Shown here: piece by piece, positions 27,434 to 36,499 of the stretch
Layout: each line of letters begins with the position of its first letter
Numbering within the stretch: the first letter of the stretch is position 1
Source: Saprospiraceae bacterium
GTDB taxonomy: Bacteria; Bacteroidota; Bacteroidia; Chitinophagales; Saprospiraceae
NCBI GenBank assembly: GCA_021738725.1
Contig: JAIPBE010000004.1
Location: 102,747-166,746, forward strand
Length of the DNA stretch: 64,000 bases
Direction: 5' to 3'
Notes under the pieces: model-generated
What the model was told of the DNA's origin: nothing
The model's input: the letters and a program-made list of their open reading frames with translations, nothing else
Databases searched by the model: none
Translations under genes and position numbers: made by a program

Positions 27434-29506
27434 TTATGTGGATTTTGTTGCAGCAGTTTCCTGGCGCCGTTTGAAGTAGTAATATGTCTCATGTTGCGAA
27501 CGCAAGGCTATGGCTTTATCAGGCACTCGGAAAGCATTGCTTTGGCTTTCATCAATAATTCTTGCTTTGAGGTAATCATTCCACTGAATTTCAAACAGAT
27601 CCAGAAGAACCTCTCGGATCGCCGGATGATAGATCGGGCACGCTGTTTCAATTCTGTAATAGAGGTTTCGTACCATCCAGTCGGCTGATGAAATATAGAT
27701 CTTATGCTCGCCCAGATGATGAAAATAGAAGATCCGGGCATGTTCGAGAAATCGGTCGACGATACTGATCACTTCTATGTTCTCACTGACTCCGGCCAAT
27801 CCGGGAACCAATGAGCAGATCCCACGCACAATGATCCGGATTTTAACGCCTGCAGATGATGCCTCGTACAGTTCGTTGATTAAGTTTGGATCCTGTAACG
27901 AATTCAGCTTGAGACAGATCTCGGCATCCAAACCCTGTTGCGCATTCCGGATCTCCTGATGGATCAGCTCCGTCAGGGTATCCACCAAATTGAATTGACC
28001 GACTAATAAGTGTTCAAAAGGTTTGTCGGGCAGTTTGACCGTCTCCAGAAACGAGAAGACCTGGGCCACCTCACCGGTGATCCGTTCATCAGCCGTAAAG
28101 AGTCCGACATCCGAATAGACCCGGGCCGTCCCCTCATGAAAATTTCCAGTGCTCAAATAGGTGTAAAGCATGGGGCCGTCCTTCTCTAACCGACGTACCA
28201 TTGCCAGTTTGGCATGCACCTTCAAGCCGGGAAAACTGTAGTGGACGGTGACCCCGTTATTCTCCAGTTCTTCACCCCATTTCAAATTGGCCTCCTCATC
28301 AAACCTGGCCTTGACCTCGATGAAAATGGAGACCTGCTTTCCGTTTTGAACAGCTTGCTTTAAGGCAGACATGATCCGGGATTGCGAACCGACTCGGTAT
28401 TGTACCAGTTTGATATGGGTCACATCCACATCCGTCGCCGCTCGTTCAAAGAATTGAATGACCGACTCGTATGAATGGTACGGTTGATTGATCAGATAAT
28501 CTCGCCAACGAATGCGGGCAAAAAAATCTCGGGCTCCTTCCAGGGGTTCAAAACTCAAGGGCGGAAGATCGGCCAACTTCAAATGGGTCATCCCGAAATC
28601 GGGAAAATTGAAGAAGTCCATGTTATTATGATACCTGCCTTCCGGAAACAGGTCGATCTGATCCAAATCGAACATTTCCTTCAGGAAAAGCAAGGTGTCT
28701 GCATCCATGTTTCGGTCGTAGACCAACCTGGACGCAGGACCGATATTCCGATTGGTCAGACTCTTCCGTATCTTTTCAATGAGATCCCCTGAGAACTCAT
28801 CATCGATATATAATTCTGCATCCCGGGTCAACTTTATTGAGAAACTGTCAATGATGTCGTATCCGGGAAACAGCCAGGGAATACTATGTCGGACCAGTTC
28901 ATCCAGCATCATCACATAACGTTGCCCAGCGGATTCTGGCAGGACGATAAAGCGAGAAATATGATCTGATGGGATCTTAATGATCGCGTAATCCCTGTGC
29001 TGCGCAGAGCGGGACTTGTCTCGCAGAACGACGATCAAGTAGAGCGCAGCGTTGTTTAAAAAAGGTCTGATCTTATCCTTGACCAGCAGCACCGGTTGTA
29101 CAAAAGGCAACATATGGTTGTTGAAGAATTGGTCGATGAATGCTTTCTGATCATCATCCAGTTGGGTATGGCGAATCATATGGACCCTGTGGTCTTGCAA
29201 TTCAGGGAGAAGTTCCTCATTAAAGATCCGGGTGAATTTCTCTTGTTGCTGATTGACAATATCCTTGATCTGTTTGATCAATTCCTTCGGATCAAAATCC
29301 AGTTTGGCCTTGGTTTTCTTCCCAACACGCACCAGATTCCGGTGGTTGGCTACCCGTACCCTGAAAAATTCATCCAGATTGTTCGAATAAATGGCCATGA
29401 ATTTGAACCGTTCGAACAAGGGGTTCAACTTGTTCTCGGCCTCCTGCAATACGCGTGCATTGAAAGAAAGCCAACTGATATCCCGATGTAAATACGCCTC
29501 CTTCAT
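27434..29506 (-). CDS. ppk1: polyphosphate kinase 1
   Basis: PPK1 makes polyphosphate reversibly from ATP. The 690-residue protein starts LHRDISWLSFNARVLQEA, the family's N-terminal signature. It then has the head domain, and the C-terminal phospholipase-D-like half with the autophosphorylated histidine at about residue 431 (in GLKVHAKLAMVRR), LSTGNFHEGTARVYSDVGLFTA, and a second catalytic region near IYISSADWMVRN. The family's typical length is about 690, so it looks intact. Its start overlaps the stop of the DUF72 gene as ATGA, indicating translational coupling. Polyphosphate storage fits an environmental or sludge bacterium, though that is inference. Confidence 0.97.
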   Translation of the reverse strand: MKEAYLHRDISWLSFNARVLQEAENKLNPLFERFKFMAIYSNNLDEFFRVRVANHRNLVRVGKKTKAKLDFDPKELIKQIKDIVNQQQEKFTRIFNEELLPELQDHRVHMIRHTQLDDDQKAFIDQFFNNHMLPFVQPVLLVKDKIRPFLNNAALYLIVVLRDKSRSAQHRDYAIIKIPSDHISRFIVLPESAGQRYVMMLDELVRHSIPWLFPGYDIIDSFSIKLTRDAELYIDDEFSGDLIEKIRKSLTNRNIGPASRLVYDRNMDADTLLFLKEMFDLDQIDLFPEGRYHNNMDFFNFPDFGMTHLKLADLPPLSFEPLEGARDFFARIRWRDYLINQPYHSYESVIQFFERAATDVDVTHIKLVQYRVGSQSRIMSALKQAVQNGKQVSIFIEVKARFDEEANLKWGEELENNGVTVHYSFPGLKVHAKLAMVRRLEKDGPMLYTYLSTGNFHEGTARVYSDVGLFTADERITGEVAQVFSFLETVKLPDKPFEHLLVGQFNLVDTLTELIHQEIRNAQQGLDAEICLKLNSLQDPNLINELYEASSAGVKIRIIVRGICSLVPGLAGVSENIEVISIVDRFLEHARIFYFHHLGEHKIYISSADWMVRNLYYRIETACPIYHPAIREVLLDLFEIQWNDYLKARIIDESQSNAFRVPDKAIALRSQHETYYYFKRRQETAATKST

Positions 29507-30408
29507 CCCTGATCAAATAAATTGCCCTGTGTATACGGACGATAATGTAACGGTGTTTGCATGGAAATAAAAGTAGTTCCCAATTCTTTTATACAATCCG
29601 CCCATAATCTGGCAACCGCAGGAGCCTTCGCATTATCAGCATGGTGAAGAAAAATCCACGCATGTGACAGTCCGGAGGTCGACCATTGGCCCAACCGAAT
29701 GATCCAGTCCTTCATTCGTTCCCTATCCAGTTCCGGATATCCCGTCGCCACAAAGCGCAACATTGTCCTGGGAACAGTCAACTGCATATGGGCAAGTGCC
29801 CTGTGACCCGCCACATCTGTGATCACCAAGCCGATCTTCCGGTCCTGCAGTCTGGACAGCCATTGGACTTCTTTCAGGAGCTGAGGATCACGAACTTCAA
29901 TGAATAACTCTTGTTCTGGAGACCAATGGTCCAATATGGTCTCGATCCAAGCTAATTGTGCTCGACTTATTCTGGCAGGAAACTGTATAAAAGCAGGCCC
30001 CAGATGCTCACCAAACCAGGCATGGGCTTCTTGTACTGCACGGATCGCTTCCGCCGGGTCCCGGTCCTCCTCATGAGAGACGCCCTGCCATACTTTCGGG
30101 CAAAATCGAAAATGTGCAGGCACCAAATCACACCACTTTTGAACCATATCCGGGGAGGGCGGATGGTAAAAAGTAGGATTCAACTCGACACAGTTGAATG
30201 AACCTGCATAGGCTGGCAAAAATTGATCTGGTCGAATAGAGAACGGATAAACATCCCCTTTCCATGCATGTTCGCGCCATCCGGTCAGACCTGTATACCA
30301 TTGGGTTAGACTCCTGTGGTTGGTGGTCAACACCTGGGCATTCACATCCGGGTCGGATGGTAAGGAAAAACAAATGCTTGTCGGGTCCTTGACACGTCCA
30401 AATTCCAT
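29503..30408 (-). CDS. DUF72 (YecE-like) protein
   Basis: The 301 residues contain the DUF72 TIM-barrel landmarks: YTGLTGWREHAWKGDVYP, AGSFNCVELNPTFYHPPS, RFCPKVWQGVSH, GPAFIQFPAR, LFIEVRDPQLL, LVITDVAGHR, and a late YIFLHH-like strand (AWIFLHHADNAKAPAVARLW), ending NLFDQG. The family is widespread, cytosolic and without an established reaction. The gene is coupled to ppk1 by a 4-base stop/start overlap, so a link with phosphate or polyphosphate metabolism is possible but unproven. The start at 30408 leaves an N-terminal extension of about 35 residues before the conserved core, so a later start cannot be excluded. Confidence 0.85.
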   Translation of the reverse strand: MEFGRVKDPTSICFSLPSDPDVNAQVLTTNHRSLTQWYTGLTGWREHAWKGDVYPFSIRPDQFLPAYAGSFNCVELNPTFYHPPSPDMVQKWCDLVPAHFRFCPKVWQGVSHEEDRDPAEAIRAVQEAHAWFGEHLGPAFIQFPARISRAQLAWIETILDHWSPEQELFIEVRDPQLLKEVQWLSRLQDRKIGLVITDVAGHRALAHMQLTVPRTMLRFVATGYPELDRERMKDWIIRLGQWSTSGLSHAWIFLHHADNAKAPAVARLWADCIKELGTTFISMQTPLHYRPYTQGNLFDQG

Positions 30409-30528
30409 AATCAGGGTGAAAATCCATAGAATTCAGGAGACAGGATGTTAATTTCTTCAGAAAAGGAATTTGTCGGATCGCGTTAAGACCTCTTGGAGTT
30501 TCTACATTTACACCGAAATGGACACACT

Positions 30529-31284
30529 ATGAGCCGGAAGAAGATCTTAGCTGGGAATTGGAAGATGAATCTTACGATTGAAGAAGCCAGAAACTGGATT
30601 CGGAGATATCAAAGTGTCCAGAAGAAGGGGTATCTGATGGATGTCATCCTTTTTCCCTCATTTACAGCGCTCTACCCATTGAGCAAGGAAGCATTCAAAG
30701 CGGGCATCACACTGGGTGCTCAGAATATATTTGAGGAGGAAAATGGTGCATATACAGGTGAAGTCTCCGGTAAGATGCTGGTAGATGCCGGAGCCAAATG
30801 GGTACTGGTAGGGCATTCAGAACGACGGACTATCTTCGGAGAAACCGATGATCGGATCAACCTCAAAGTCCGCCAGGCGCTATTCAGTGAGCTGCGGGTA
30901 ATCCTCTGTGTCGGTGAAACCATGGAGCAGCGAAAAGCAGCAGAGCATCAGGAAGTTGTCTCTCAACAGGTCATCAACGGCTTAAAGGAGGTTCATCAAT
31001 CTGATCTACCTCATGTGGTGATCGCATATGAACCAGTTTGGGCCATTGGTACAGGACAAACCGCTACACCGGAAGATGCCCAGGAGATGCATGCTTGGAT
31101 TCGGTCATGCCTGAAGGATGAAAAAGGGGAAACCGTAGCCGATAAAATGCGCATCATCTATGGCGGTTCGGTCAATTCGGAAAACGCTACACAATTGTTT
31201 GCTTGCCCGGATATCGATGGAGGCCTGGTAGGCGGTGCCAGTTTGAAACCTGATTCTTTTCTTTCTATTCTGCGTTCGATCTAG
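30529..31284 (+). CDS. tpiA: triosephosphate isomerase
   Basis: TpiA interconverts dihydroxyacetone phosphate and glyceraldehyde 3-phosphate in glycolysis. The 251 residues contain all active-site elements: lysine 12 in AGNWKMN, histidine 96 in VGHSERR, glutamate 168 in AYEPVWAIGTG, and the phosphate loop IIYGGSVNSEN and GGLVGGASL. The ATG at 30529 gives the standard N terminus SRKKILAGNW. The stop overlaps the convergent biotin carboxylase gene by 4 bases. Confidence 0.98.
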   Translation: MSRKKILAGNWKMNLTIEEARNWIRRYQSVQKKGYLMDVILFPSFTALYPLSKEAFKAGITLGAQNIFEEENGAYTGEVSGKMLVDAGAKWVLVGHSERRTIFGETDDRINLKVRQALFSELRVILCVGETMEQRKAAEHQEVVSQQVINGLKEVHQSDLPHVVIAYEPVWAIGTGQTATPEDAQEMHAWIRSCLKDEKGETVADKMRIIYGGSVNSENATQLFACPDIDGGLVGGASLKPDSFLSILRSI

Positions 31285-32756
31285 CGACGACGTTCATACC
31301 AAAGGTCATTCTGGTCGTCATCCGGCAATTTGAGTCGTTTGCCATCGCGGTGATGCAAGAATGCCGCCATGATACCTGCTGCCTTTCCGGTAGGCTCCCG
31401 CATTTCGGATATCGATGACGCCGTGAAATAATTGGGTACGAAATGAGTGTCAAATTCTCCCGATATAAATGCTTCGTGTTCTGCTACGAATAATCCGAAC
31501 GGGAGAGTGGTCGCAACACCTTCGATATGATAATCTTTGATGGCCCGAATCAGATGTTGGCGGGCCTCCTCCCGGTCGCGACCATATACGATCAGTTTGG
31601 CGAGCATCGGATCATAGTAAATCGGTATATCCATGCCTTCTTCAAAGCCACTGTCTACGCGAACATGATCCCCGGTCGGCTCCTGATAACGTTTGAGAGT
31701 GCCGGTACTTGGCAGAAAATTGCTTTCAGGATCCTCGGCATATATTCGCAACTCAAATGCATGCCCCTGGACATGCAGATCCTCCTGGGTGAATGCAAGC
31801 TGTTCACCTCTGGCAATGCGGATCTGCCATTCGACCAGGTCTAGACCTGTGATCATCTCCGTCACCGGGTGTTCTACCTGAAGCCGGGTATTCATCTCCA
31901 GGAAATAGAATTTCTTGTCTTCGTCCATCAAAAACTCCACGGTCCCCGCGTTGACATATCCACAGGCCTGAGCCACCCGAACCGCTGCTTCTCCAATCGC
32001 TTTGCGGATCTCAGGTGTCACAAAACTGGATGGTGCTTCCTCCACTACCTTCTGATGGCGGCGCTGAATGGAACACTCCCGTTCGAACAGATAGACCGTA
32101 TTGCCATGTTGATCCGCCAGGATCTGTACTTCAATATGCCTGGGTGATCGAACGTATTTTTCCAAAAAGACTGAACCATCCCCAAAGGCTGCTTTTGCTT
32201 CGCTGGACGCACGTAAGAGTTGGGACTCCAATTCACTGGCTTCGTCGACTATACGCATCCCTTTACCGCCACCTCCGGCAGAAGCTTTTAACAATACAGG
32301 ATACCCGATCTGATCGGCCAGTTTGCGGCCTTCGACCGGGTCCGTGATGGCATGGGCTGAGCCCGGTACCATGGGAATAGAAAATGGTTTTACTGCTTCT
32401 TTTGCAGCAAGTTTACTACCCATGACTTCGATGGCATGAGGCTTGGGACCGATATAGGCCATTCCTGCCTGTTCGACCTTCTCCGCAAAGACTGCTTGTT
32501 CACTCAAGAATCCATAGCCTGGATGGATGCCGTCGGTATGGGTCTGCTTGGCGATCTCCAGGATCTTGTCCATGCGCAAATAGGACTCCGAGGATGGGGC
32601 CGGTCCCAATAAATATGCTTCATCAGCAAATCGAACATGAGGTGCATTGCGATCCACTTCGCTATATACAGCCACGGTCTGGATACCCATCCTTCGTGCA
32701 GTCTTCATTACTCTCAGAGCAATTTCACCACGGTTTGCGATCAAGATCTTCTTCAT
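31281..32756 (-). CDS. accC: biotin carboxylase subunit of an acyl-CoA carboxylase
   Basis: The enzyme carboxylates biotin on a carrier protein with ATP and bicarbonate. The 491-residue protein starts MKKILIANRGEIALRVMKTARRMGIQTVAVYSE and has the ATP-grasp loop KASAGGGGKGMRI, ERECSIQRRHQKVVEEAPS, FYFLEMNTRLQVEHPVTEMITGLDLV and a biotin-carboxylase C domain. There is no attached biotinyl domain, so it belongs to the separate-subunit type. Its carboxyltransferase partner may be the beta subunit at 60956-62497; a biotin carrier gene is not in this window. It could serve acetyl-, propionyl- or methylcrotonyl-CoA. It is convergent with tpiA and divergent from acetoacetyl-CoA synthetase. Confidence 0.92.
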   Translation of the reverse strand: MKKILIANRGEIALRVMKTARRMGIQTVAVYSEVDRNAPHVRFADEAYLLGPAPSSESYLRMDKILEIAKQTHTDGIHPGYGFLSEQAVFAEKVEQAGMAYIGPKPHAIEVMGSKLAAKEAVKPFSIPMVPGSAHAITDPVEGRKLADQIGYPVLLKASAGGGGKGMRIVDEASELESQLLRASSEAKAAFGDGSVFLEKYVRSPRHIEVQILADQHGNTVYLFERECSIQRRHQKVVEEAPSSFVTPEIRKAIGEAAVRVAQACGYVNAGTVEFLMDEDKKFYFLEMNTRLQVEHPVTEMITGLDLVEWQIRIARGEQLAFTQEDLHVQGHAFELRIYAEDPESNFLPSTGTLKRYQEPTGDHVRVDSGFEEGMDIPIYYDPMLAKLIVYGRDREEARQHLIRAIKDYHIEGVATTLPFGLFVAEHEAFISGEFDTHFVPNYFTASSISEMREPTGKAAGIMAAFLHHRDGKRLKLPDDDQNDLWYERRR

Positions 32757-32860
32757 ACCTGGAAATATGGGGCCAAAATAGCCATTCTGATCGGCTTGAA
32801 TGAGCCGGGCAGAGATTTCACTCCTCGGGACAAACCTCTTACATTCGCAGTAAACCAATC

Positions 32861-34861
32861 ATGATGTCCGTGCCCACAGATCCACTTCCCCTTTGGCAAC
32901 CGACCGAGGCATTTTGTGATGCCAGCAATCTCCGATCCTTTATGCGCTGGCTGTGGGTGACCAGGGAACTGCCGTTCGAGGATTATTCCACATTATGGAA
33001 TTGGTCGGTAGAAGAACCAGAGGCTTTTTGGGCGGCCCTGTGGGAGTACGTGCCCATCCATACGCATACTCCATATACTCGGGTGTGGGACCAGGAAAAA
33101 ATGCCGGGCACCAAATGGTTTGATGGTGCAACCCTGAACTATGGCGAGCATTTGCTGATGGGTGCCGTTCCCGGAAAACCCGCCATCCTCTTCCAGTCGG
33201 AACGGGAGTCACTACGTGAAGTCCATTGGCCTGATTTGAAAAAACAGGTAGCTGCCGTGCAGCAATATCTCATTTCGGCAGGTTTGACCGCAGGGGATCG
33301 GGTTGTCGCCTTTCTTCCGAACATTCCGGAGGCGACCATCGGTTTTATCGCCTGTTCGTCGTTGGGGATCATTTGGAGTTCCTGCAGTCCTGACTTTGGT
33401 GCCGGATCGGTGATCGAGCGGTTTGCCCAGATCGAACCCAAGGTGATCATCACAGTTGACGGTTACATGTATAATGGAAAGCCCTATGACAAACGAGATG
33501 TGGTGGCCGAGATCACGGCTGCTATCCCCACTCTTGAATCTGTCATTTACATCCCCTATCTGGATCCAGATGCCTCAGTTGATCTGAAGGTACCCGTCAC
33601 TCCATGGCAAGAGATGCTTGACCTATCTGATGCGGAAGAAGTCACGATCACCCCTGTGTCCTTTGATCATCCGTTGTGGGTCCTATATTCATCCGGGACA
33701 ACGGGTAAGCCAAAAGCGATCACCCATTCACATGGGGGTGTCCTCCTGGAACATTATAAATATCTCTGGTTTCACAATGATGTCAAACCTGGAGAGCGAT
33801 TTTTCTGGTTCAGCACAACCGGTTGGATGATGTGGAATTTTGTCCAGGCTTCATTGTTGGTGGGGGCGACCATCGTGCTATATGACGGCAGTCCGGGCTA
33901 TCCGGACCTGGGCATCCTCTGGCGGCTGGCCGGAGATGCCAATATCCAGCACTTTGGGACCTCAGCGCCCTATATCCTGGCCTGTCTGAAATCTGGGATC
34001 ATTCCCAAAGAAATTACCGATCTCAACGGGTTGAGGTCGATCGGTTCAACCGGATCACCGTTACCTCCGGAGGGCTTTCGATGGGTGTATGACGCCGTTG
34101 GGAAACATATCTGGTTGTGCAGCATGAGTGGAGGTACGGATGTTTGTACCGCCTTCGTCGGTGGGTGTCCCATACTGCCCGTTTATGAAGGGGAGATCCA
34201 ATGCAGGGCATTGGGATGCGCCCTCTATGCCTGGGACGATATGGGACAACCCGTGGAAGATGAATTGGGTGAGATGGTCATTACACGACCGATGCCCTCC
34301 ATGCCTGTGTTCTTCTGGAATGATCAGGATGGATCACGCCTGAAATCCAGTTACTTTGAAGACTACCCCGGGGTTTGGCGTCATGGCGATTTCATTCGTG
34401 TGACTCCTCGCGGAGGTGTGATCATCTATGGTCGTTCGGATGCCACGCTCAACCGGCATGGCGTGCGGATCGGTACGGCGGAGATCTATCGTGCCATTAA
34501 CATGATACCGGAGGTGGAAGAGGCCTTGATCATCAACCTGGAGCATGAAGACGGTCGTCATTATATGCCCTTGTTTGTCAAACTTCGCGCCGGACAAACG
34601 CTTTCCCAGGAATTGAAAGATCGGATCAACAAAGCACTGAAGGACAGTTATTCTCCTCGTCATGTACCCGATGAGATCATCAGTTGTCCAGATATTCCTT
34701 TTACCATCAGTGGCAAGAAACTGGAAGCTCCTGTGAAAAAACTGATGATGGGGATCCCACTGTCAAAGTCAGCCAGCTTGGATGCACTGCGAAATCCAGA
34801 ATCGCTGGATTTTTTCGTCCACTTCGCTCAGACTTATCGGCAAAAGGAAGGCCTGACCTAA
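32861..34861 (+). CDS. acetoacetyl-CoA synthetase
   Basis: The enzyme activates acetoacetate to acetoacetyl-CoA with ATP, feeding ketone bodies, leucine breakdown or polyhydroxybutyrate turnover. The 666 residues start LWQPTEAFCDASNLRSFMRWL, a pattern characteristic of this ligase rather than acetyl-CoA synthetase. They contain GTKWFDGATLNYGEHLL, FLPNIPEATIGFIACSSLG, the AMP-binding loop YSSGTTGKPKAITHSHGG, FSTTGWMMWNF, SGGTDVC and YGRSDATLNRHGVRIGTAEIY, with a late acetylatable lysine in ISGKKLEAPVKKLM. The length fits the family (about 650). Two adjacent ATG codons (32861, 32864) are possible starts. The 3' end overlaps the barrel gene's stop by 3 bases. Confidence 0.92.
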   Translation: MMSVPTDPLPLWQPTEAFCDASNLRSFMRWLWVTRELPFEDYSTLWNWSVEEPEAFWAALWEYVPIHTHTPYTRVWDQEKMPGTKWFDGATLNYGEHLLMGAVPGKPAILFQSERESLREVHWPDLKKQVAAVQQYLISAGLTAGDRVVAFLPNIPEATIGFIACSSLGIIWSSCSPDFGAGSVIERFAQIEPKVIITVDGYMYNGKPYDKRDVVAEITAAIPTLESVIYIPYLDPDASVDLKVPVTPWQEMLDLSDAEEVTITPVSFDHPLWVLYSSGTTGKPKAITHSHGGVLLEHYKYLWFHNDVKPGERFFWFSTTGWMMWNFVQASLLVGATIVLYDGSPGYPDLGILWRLAGDANIQHFGTSAPYILACLKSGIIPKEITDLNGLRSIGSTGSPLPPEGFRWVYDAVGKHIWLCSMSGGTDVCTAFVGGCPILPVYEGEIQCRALGCALYAWDDMGQPVEDELGEMVITRPMPSMPVFFWNDQDGSRLKSSYFEDYPGVWRHGDFIRVTPRGGVIIYGRSDATLNRHGVRIGTAEIYRAINMIPEVEEALIINLEHEDGRHYMPLFVKLRAGQTLSQELKDRINKALKDSYSPRHVPDEIISCPDIPFTISGKKLEAPVKKLMMGIPLSKSASLDALRNPESLDFFVHFAQTYRQKEGLT

Positions 34862-36498
34862 AAACGCAGGAGCACTCCGCCGAGGAAGTTGATACCATAG
34901 CTGGGGTATCTGACCCAGCGTTCTCGCTTGTTGTTGTTGAGATTATTGATCTGCAACCAGACCCATGCGTGTTTAACTACCTGGTATTTTGCCGAAATAC
35001 TGAGGTCTAACAAACTACCCAGGTGATCCTTATTGTCACTTTCATTGAGGTACGGGACACCACTGGCAAGATAGGCGTCTCCCCGCAGTAAGAGTCGCTT
35101 TTCCAGCAATGTATAGCGGGCGCTGAGGAAGGTTTCCAGACCAGGCAACTGCCAGGCAGATTCTTCGGTTTGAGGGTCATAGAAATTCTGAAGCAGTGTT
35201 CCTGAAAACTCGAGACCTGGCCATAGTTCGATTCCAGCGCTGGCACTGAGATAGATGATATTCACTGTGTCATACAACACTCTGAATCGACGTGTATCTA
35301 TGTTGTCAACCAGGAAAAGGGCAAGATCATCAGACTTTTTGAATCCTGCCTGTGCTTGATAATTCCAACCTTGAGCAGCTCCTTTGACTCCACCGTAAAG
35401 ATCCCGATAGATTGTCGTACGCGGCTCCAACTCAGATACAATAAATGGGTTGTACTGCCGCAGATGATCAAAGCTGTTCTGATGATAGTCTCCCTGCCAA
35501 CCGGCATAAATGGCCAACGCATTTCCAACCAGACTATACAAACCCTCAATATTGGGTAAAACCTTTATCCCACCATCTAAGGAAACGAGATTCAAACCGG
35601 CTCGAATACGAAAAGCATCACCGTGAAAGGTAAACGATGGCTTGATATAGAAGGTATTGAGGTTCTTTGAAATGGTGTCAGAAAAAGCAGACAATTCATT
35701 TCCGATCTCGATTTTCAACGGATGGGAATCCGCAAACCATTTTGTCAATGCGAGATGGACATCCAAACCAGTTTCATCGGAATCGAAAAAGTCTGAAAGC
35801 GAATAAAAATCAGCACCAATCTGATAATCAACGTTATAGGCATTAACTGAAGTATTGAATATCTCCCCACCCAGCGCAAACCTATTGAACCGTTGCTTGG
35901 TGGCCGATTCATTGAAGCTTGTATCAGCATGATCATATCCATAAAAAGAAACGATATCCTGCTTGAATCCTACATCAGCATGTAGTGTAAATTGATCCGG
36001 GAGATGCACATTCCCATCCAGATCAAATGCCGTTCTTGAAAATCGCTGATTGTCCAGCTTTTTATTGTTGGCTGCGTGGTGAAGGATGCCGATATGCGCA
36101 TCAAAGCGGTCTTCCAGGCGAAACGCATAACCTGCCTCCACAAAGGGTGACTTTGGCAAGCCGTAACCTGCTTTGACAAAACCATTGTACTGATCCTGGA
36201 TTTCTTCCCGTTTGTAGGCAAGGGGCCGCAATCGAGGCGCTGGATACTCCAGGCGAGTAGGGGTGGACTCGACAAAATAGGTTTGACGTTGTACGCTTGT
36301 GTCCAATGTCAAAGTAGCTGGGGCGATCCCCACCTTTTCTGCATCTTCCAGGCGAGCATCAAAGTTCTTGATGATTTCCACAGCCTCTGTTGGAAGGTCC
36401 TTTGTCTGCGCGATCAAAGCGGTGGAAAGGCCCATGCTACAGAGGATCAGGGCAAATACGACGGGACGAAACTGCATCACGAATGGATAGTTGTTCAT
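34858..36498 (-). CDS. outer-membrane beta-barrel protein paired with TPR protein
   Basis: The 546-residue protein has a signal peptide around FRPVVFALILCSMGLSTALIAQ, then a short linker, then a long series of amphipathic strands with aromatic ends (FVKAGYGLPKSPFVEAGYAF..., FTLHADVGFKQDI, NYQAQAGFKKSDD) and a terminal aromatic strand ending GINFLGGVLLRF, which fits an outer-membrane barrel. There is no TonB box or plug domain that I can see, although database entries of this look are often labelled TonB-dependent receptor. The ATG at 36498 lies one base after the stop of the large TPR gene (TAAT-ATG), so the two are cotranslated. A joint role in an envelope complex is likely; the cargo is unknown. 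Confidence 0.7.
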   Translation of the reverse strand: MNNYPFVMQFRPVVFALILCSMGLSTALIAQTKDLPTEAVEIIKNFDARLEDAEKVGIAPATLTLDTSVQRQTYFVESTPTRLEYPAPRLRPLAYKREEIQDQYNGFVKAGYGLPKSPFVEAGYAFRLEDRFDAHIGILHHAANNKKLDNQRFSRTAFDLDGNVHLPDQFTLHADVGFKQDIVSFYGYDHADTSFNESATKQRFNRFALGGEIFNTSVNAYNVDYQIGADFYSLSDFFDSDETGLDVHLALTKWFADSHPLKIEIGNELSAFSDTISKNLNTFYIKPSFTFHGDAFRIRAGLNLVSLDGGIKVLPNIEGLYSLVGNALAIYAGWQGDYHQNSFDHLRQYNPFIVSELEPRTTIYRDLYGGVKGAAQGWNYQAQAGFKKSDDLALFLVDNIDTRRFRVLYDTVNIIYLSASAGIELWPGLEFSGTLLQNFYDPQTEESAWQLPGLETFLSARYTLLEKRLLLRGDAYLASGVPYLNESDNKDHLGSLLDLSISAKYQVVKHAWVWLQINNLNNNKRERWVRYPSYGINFLGGVLLRF

Positions 36499-36499
36499 A

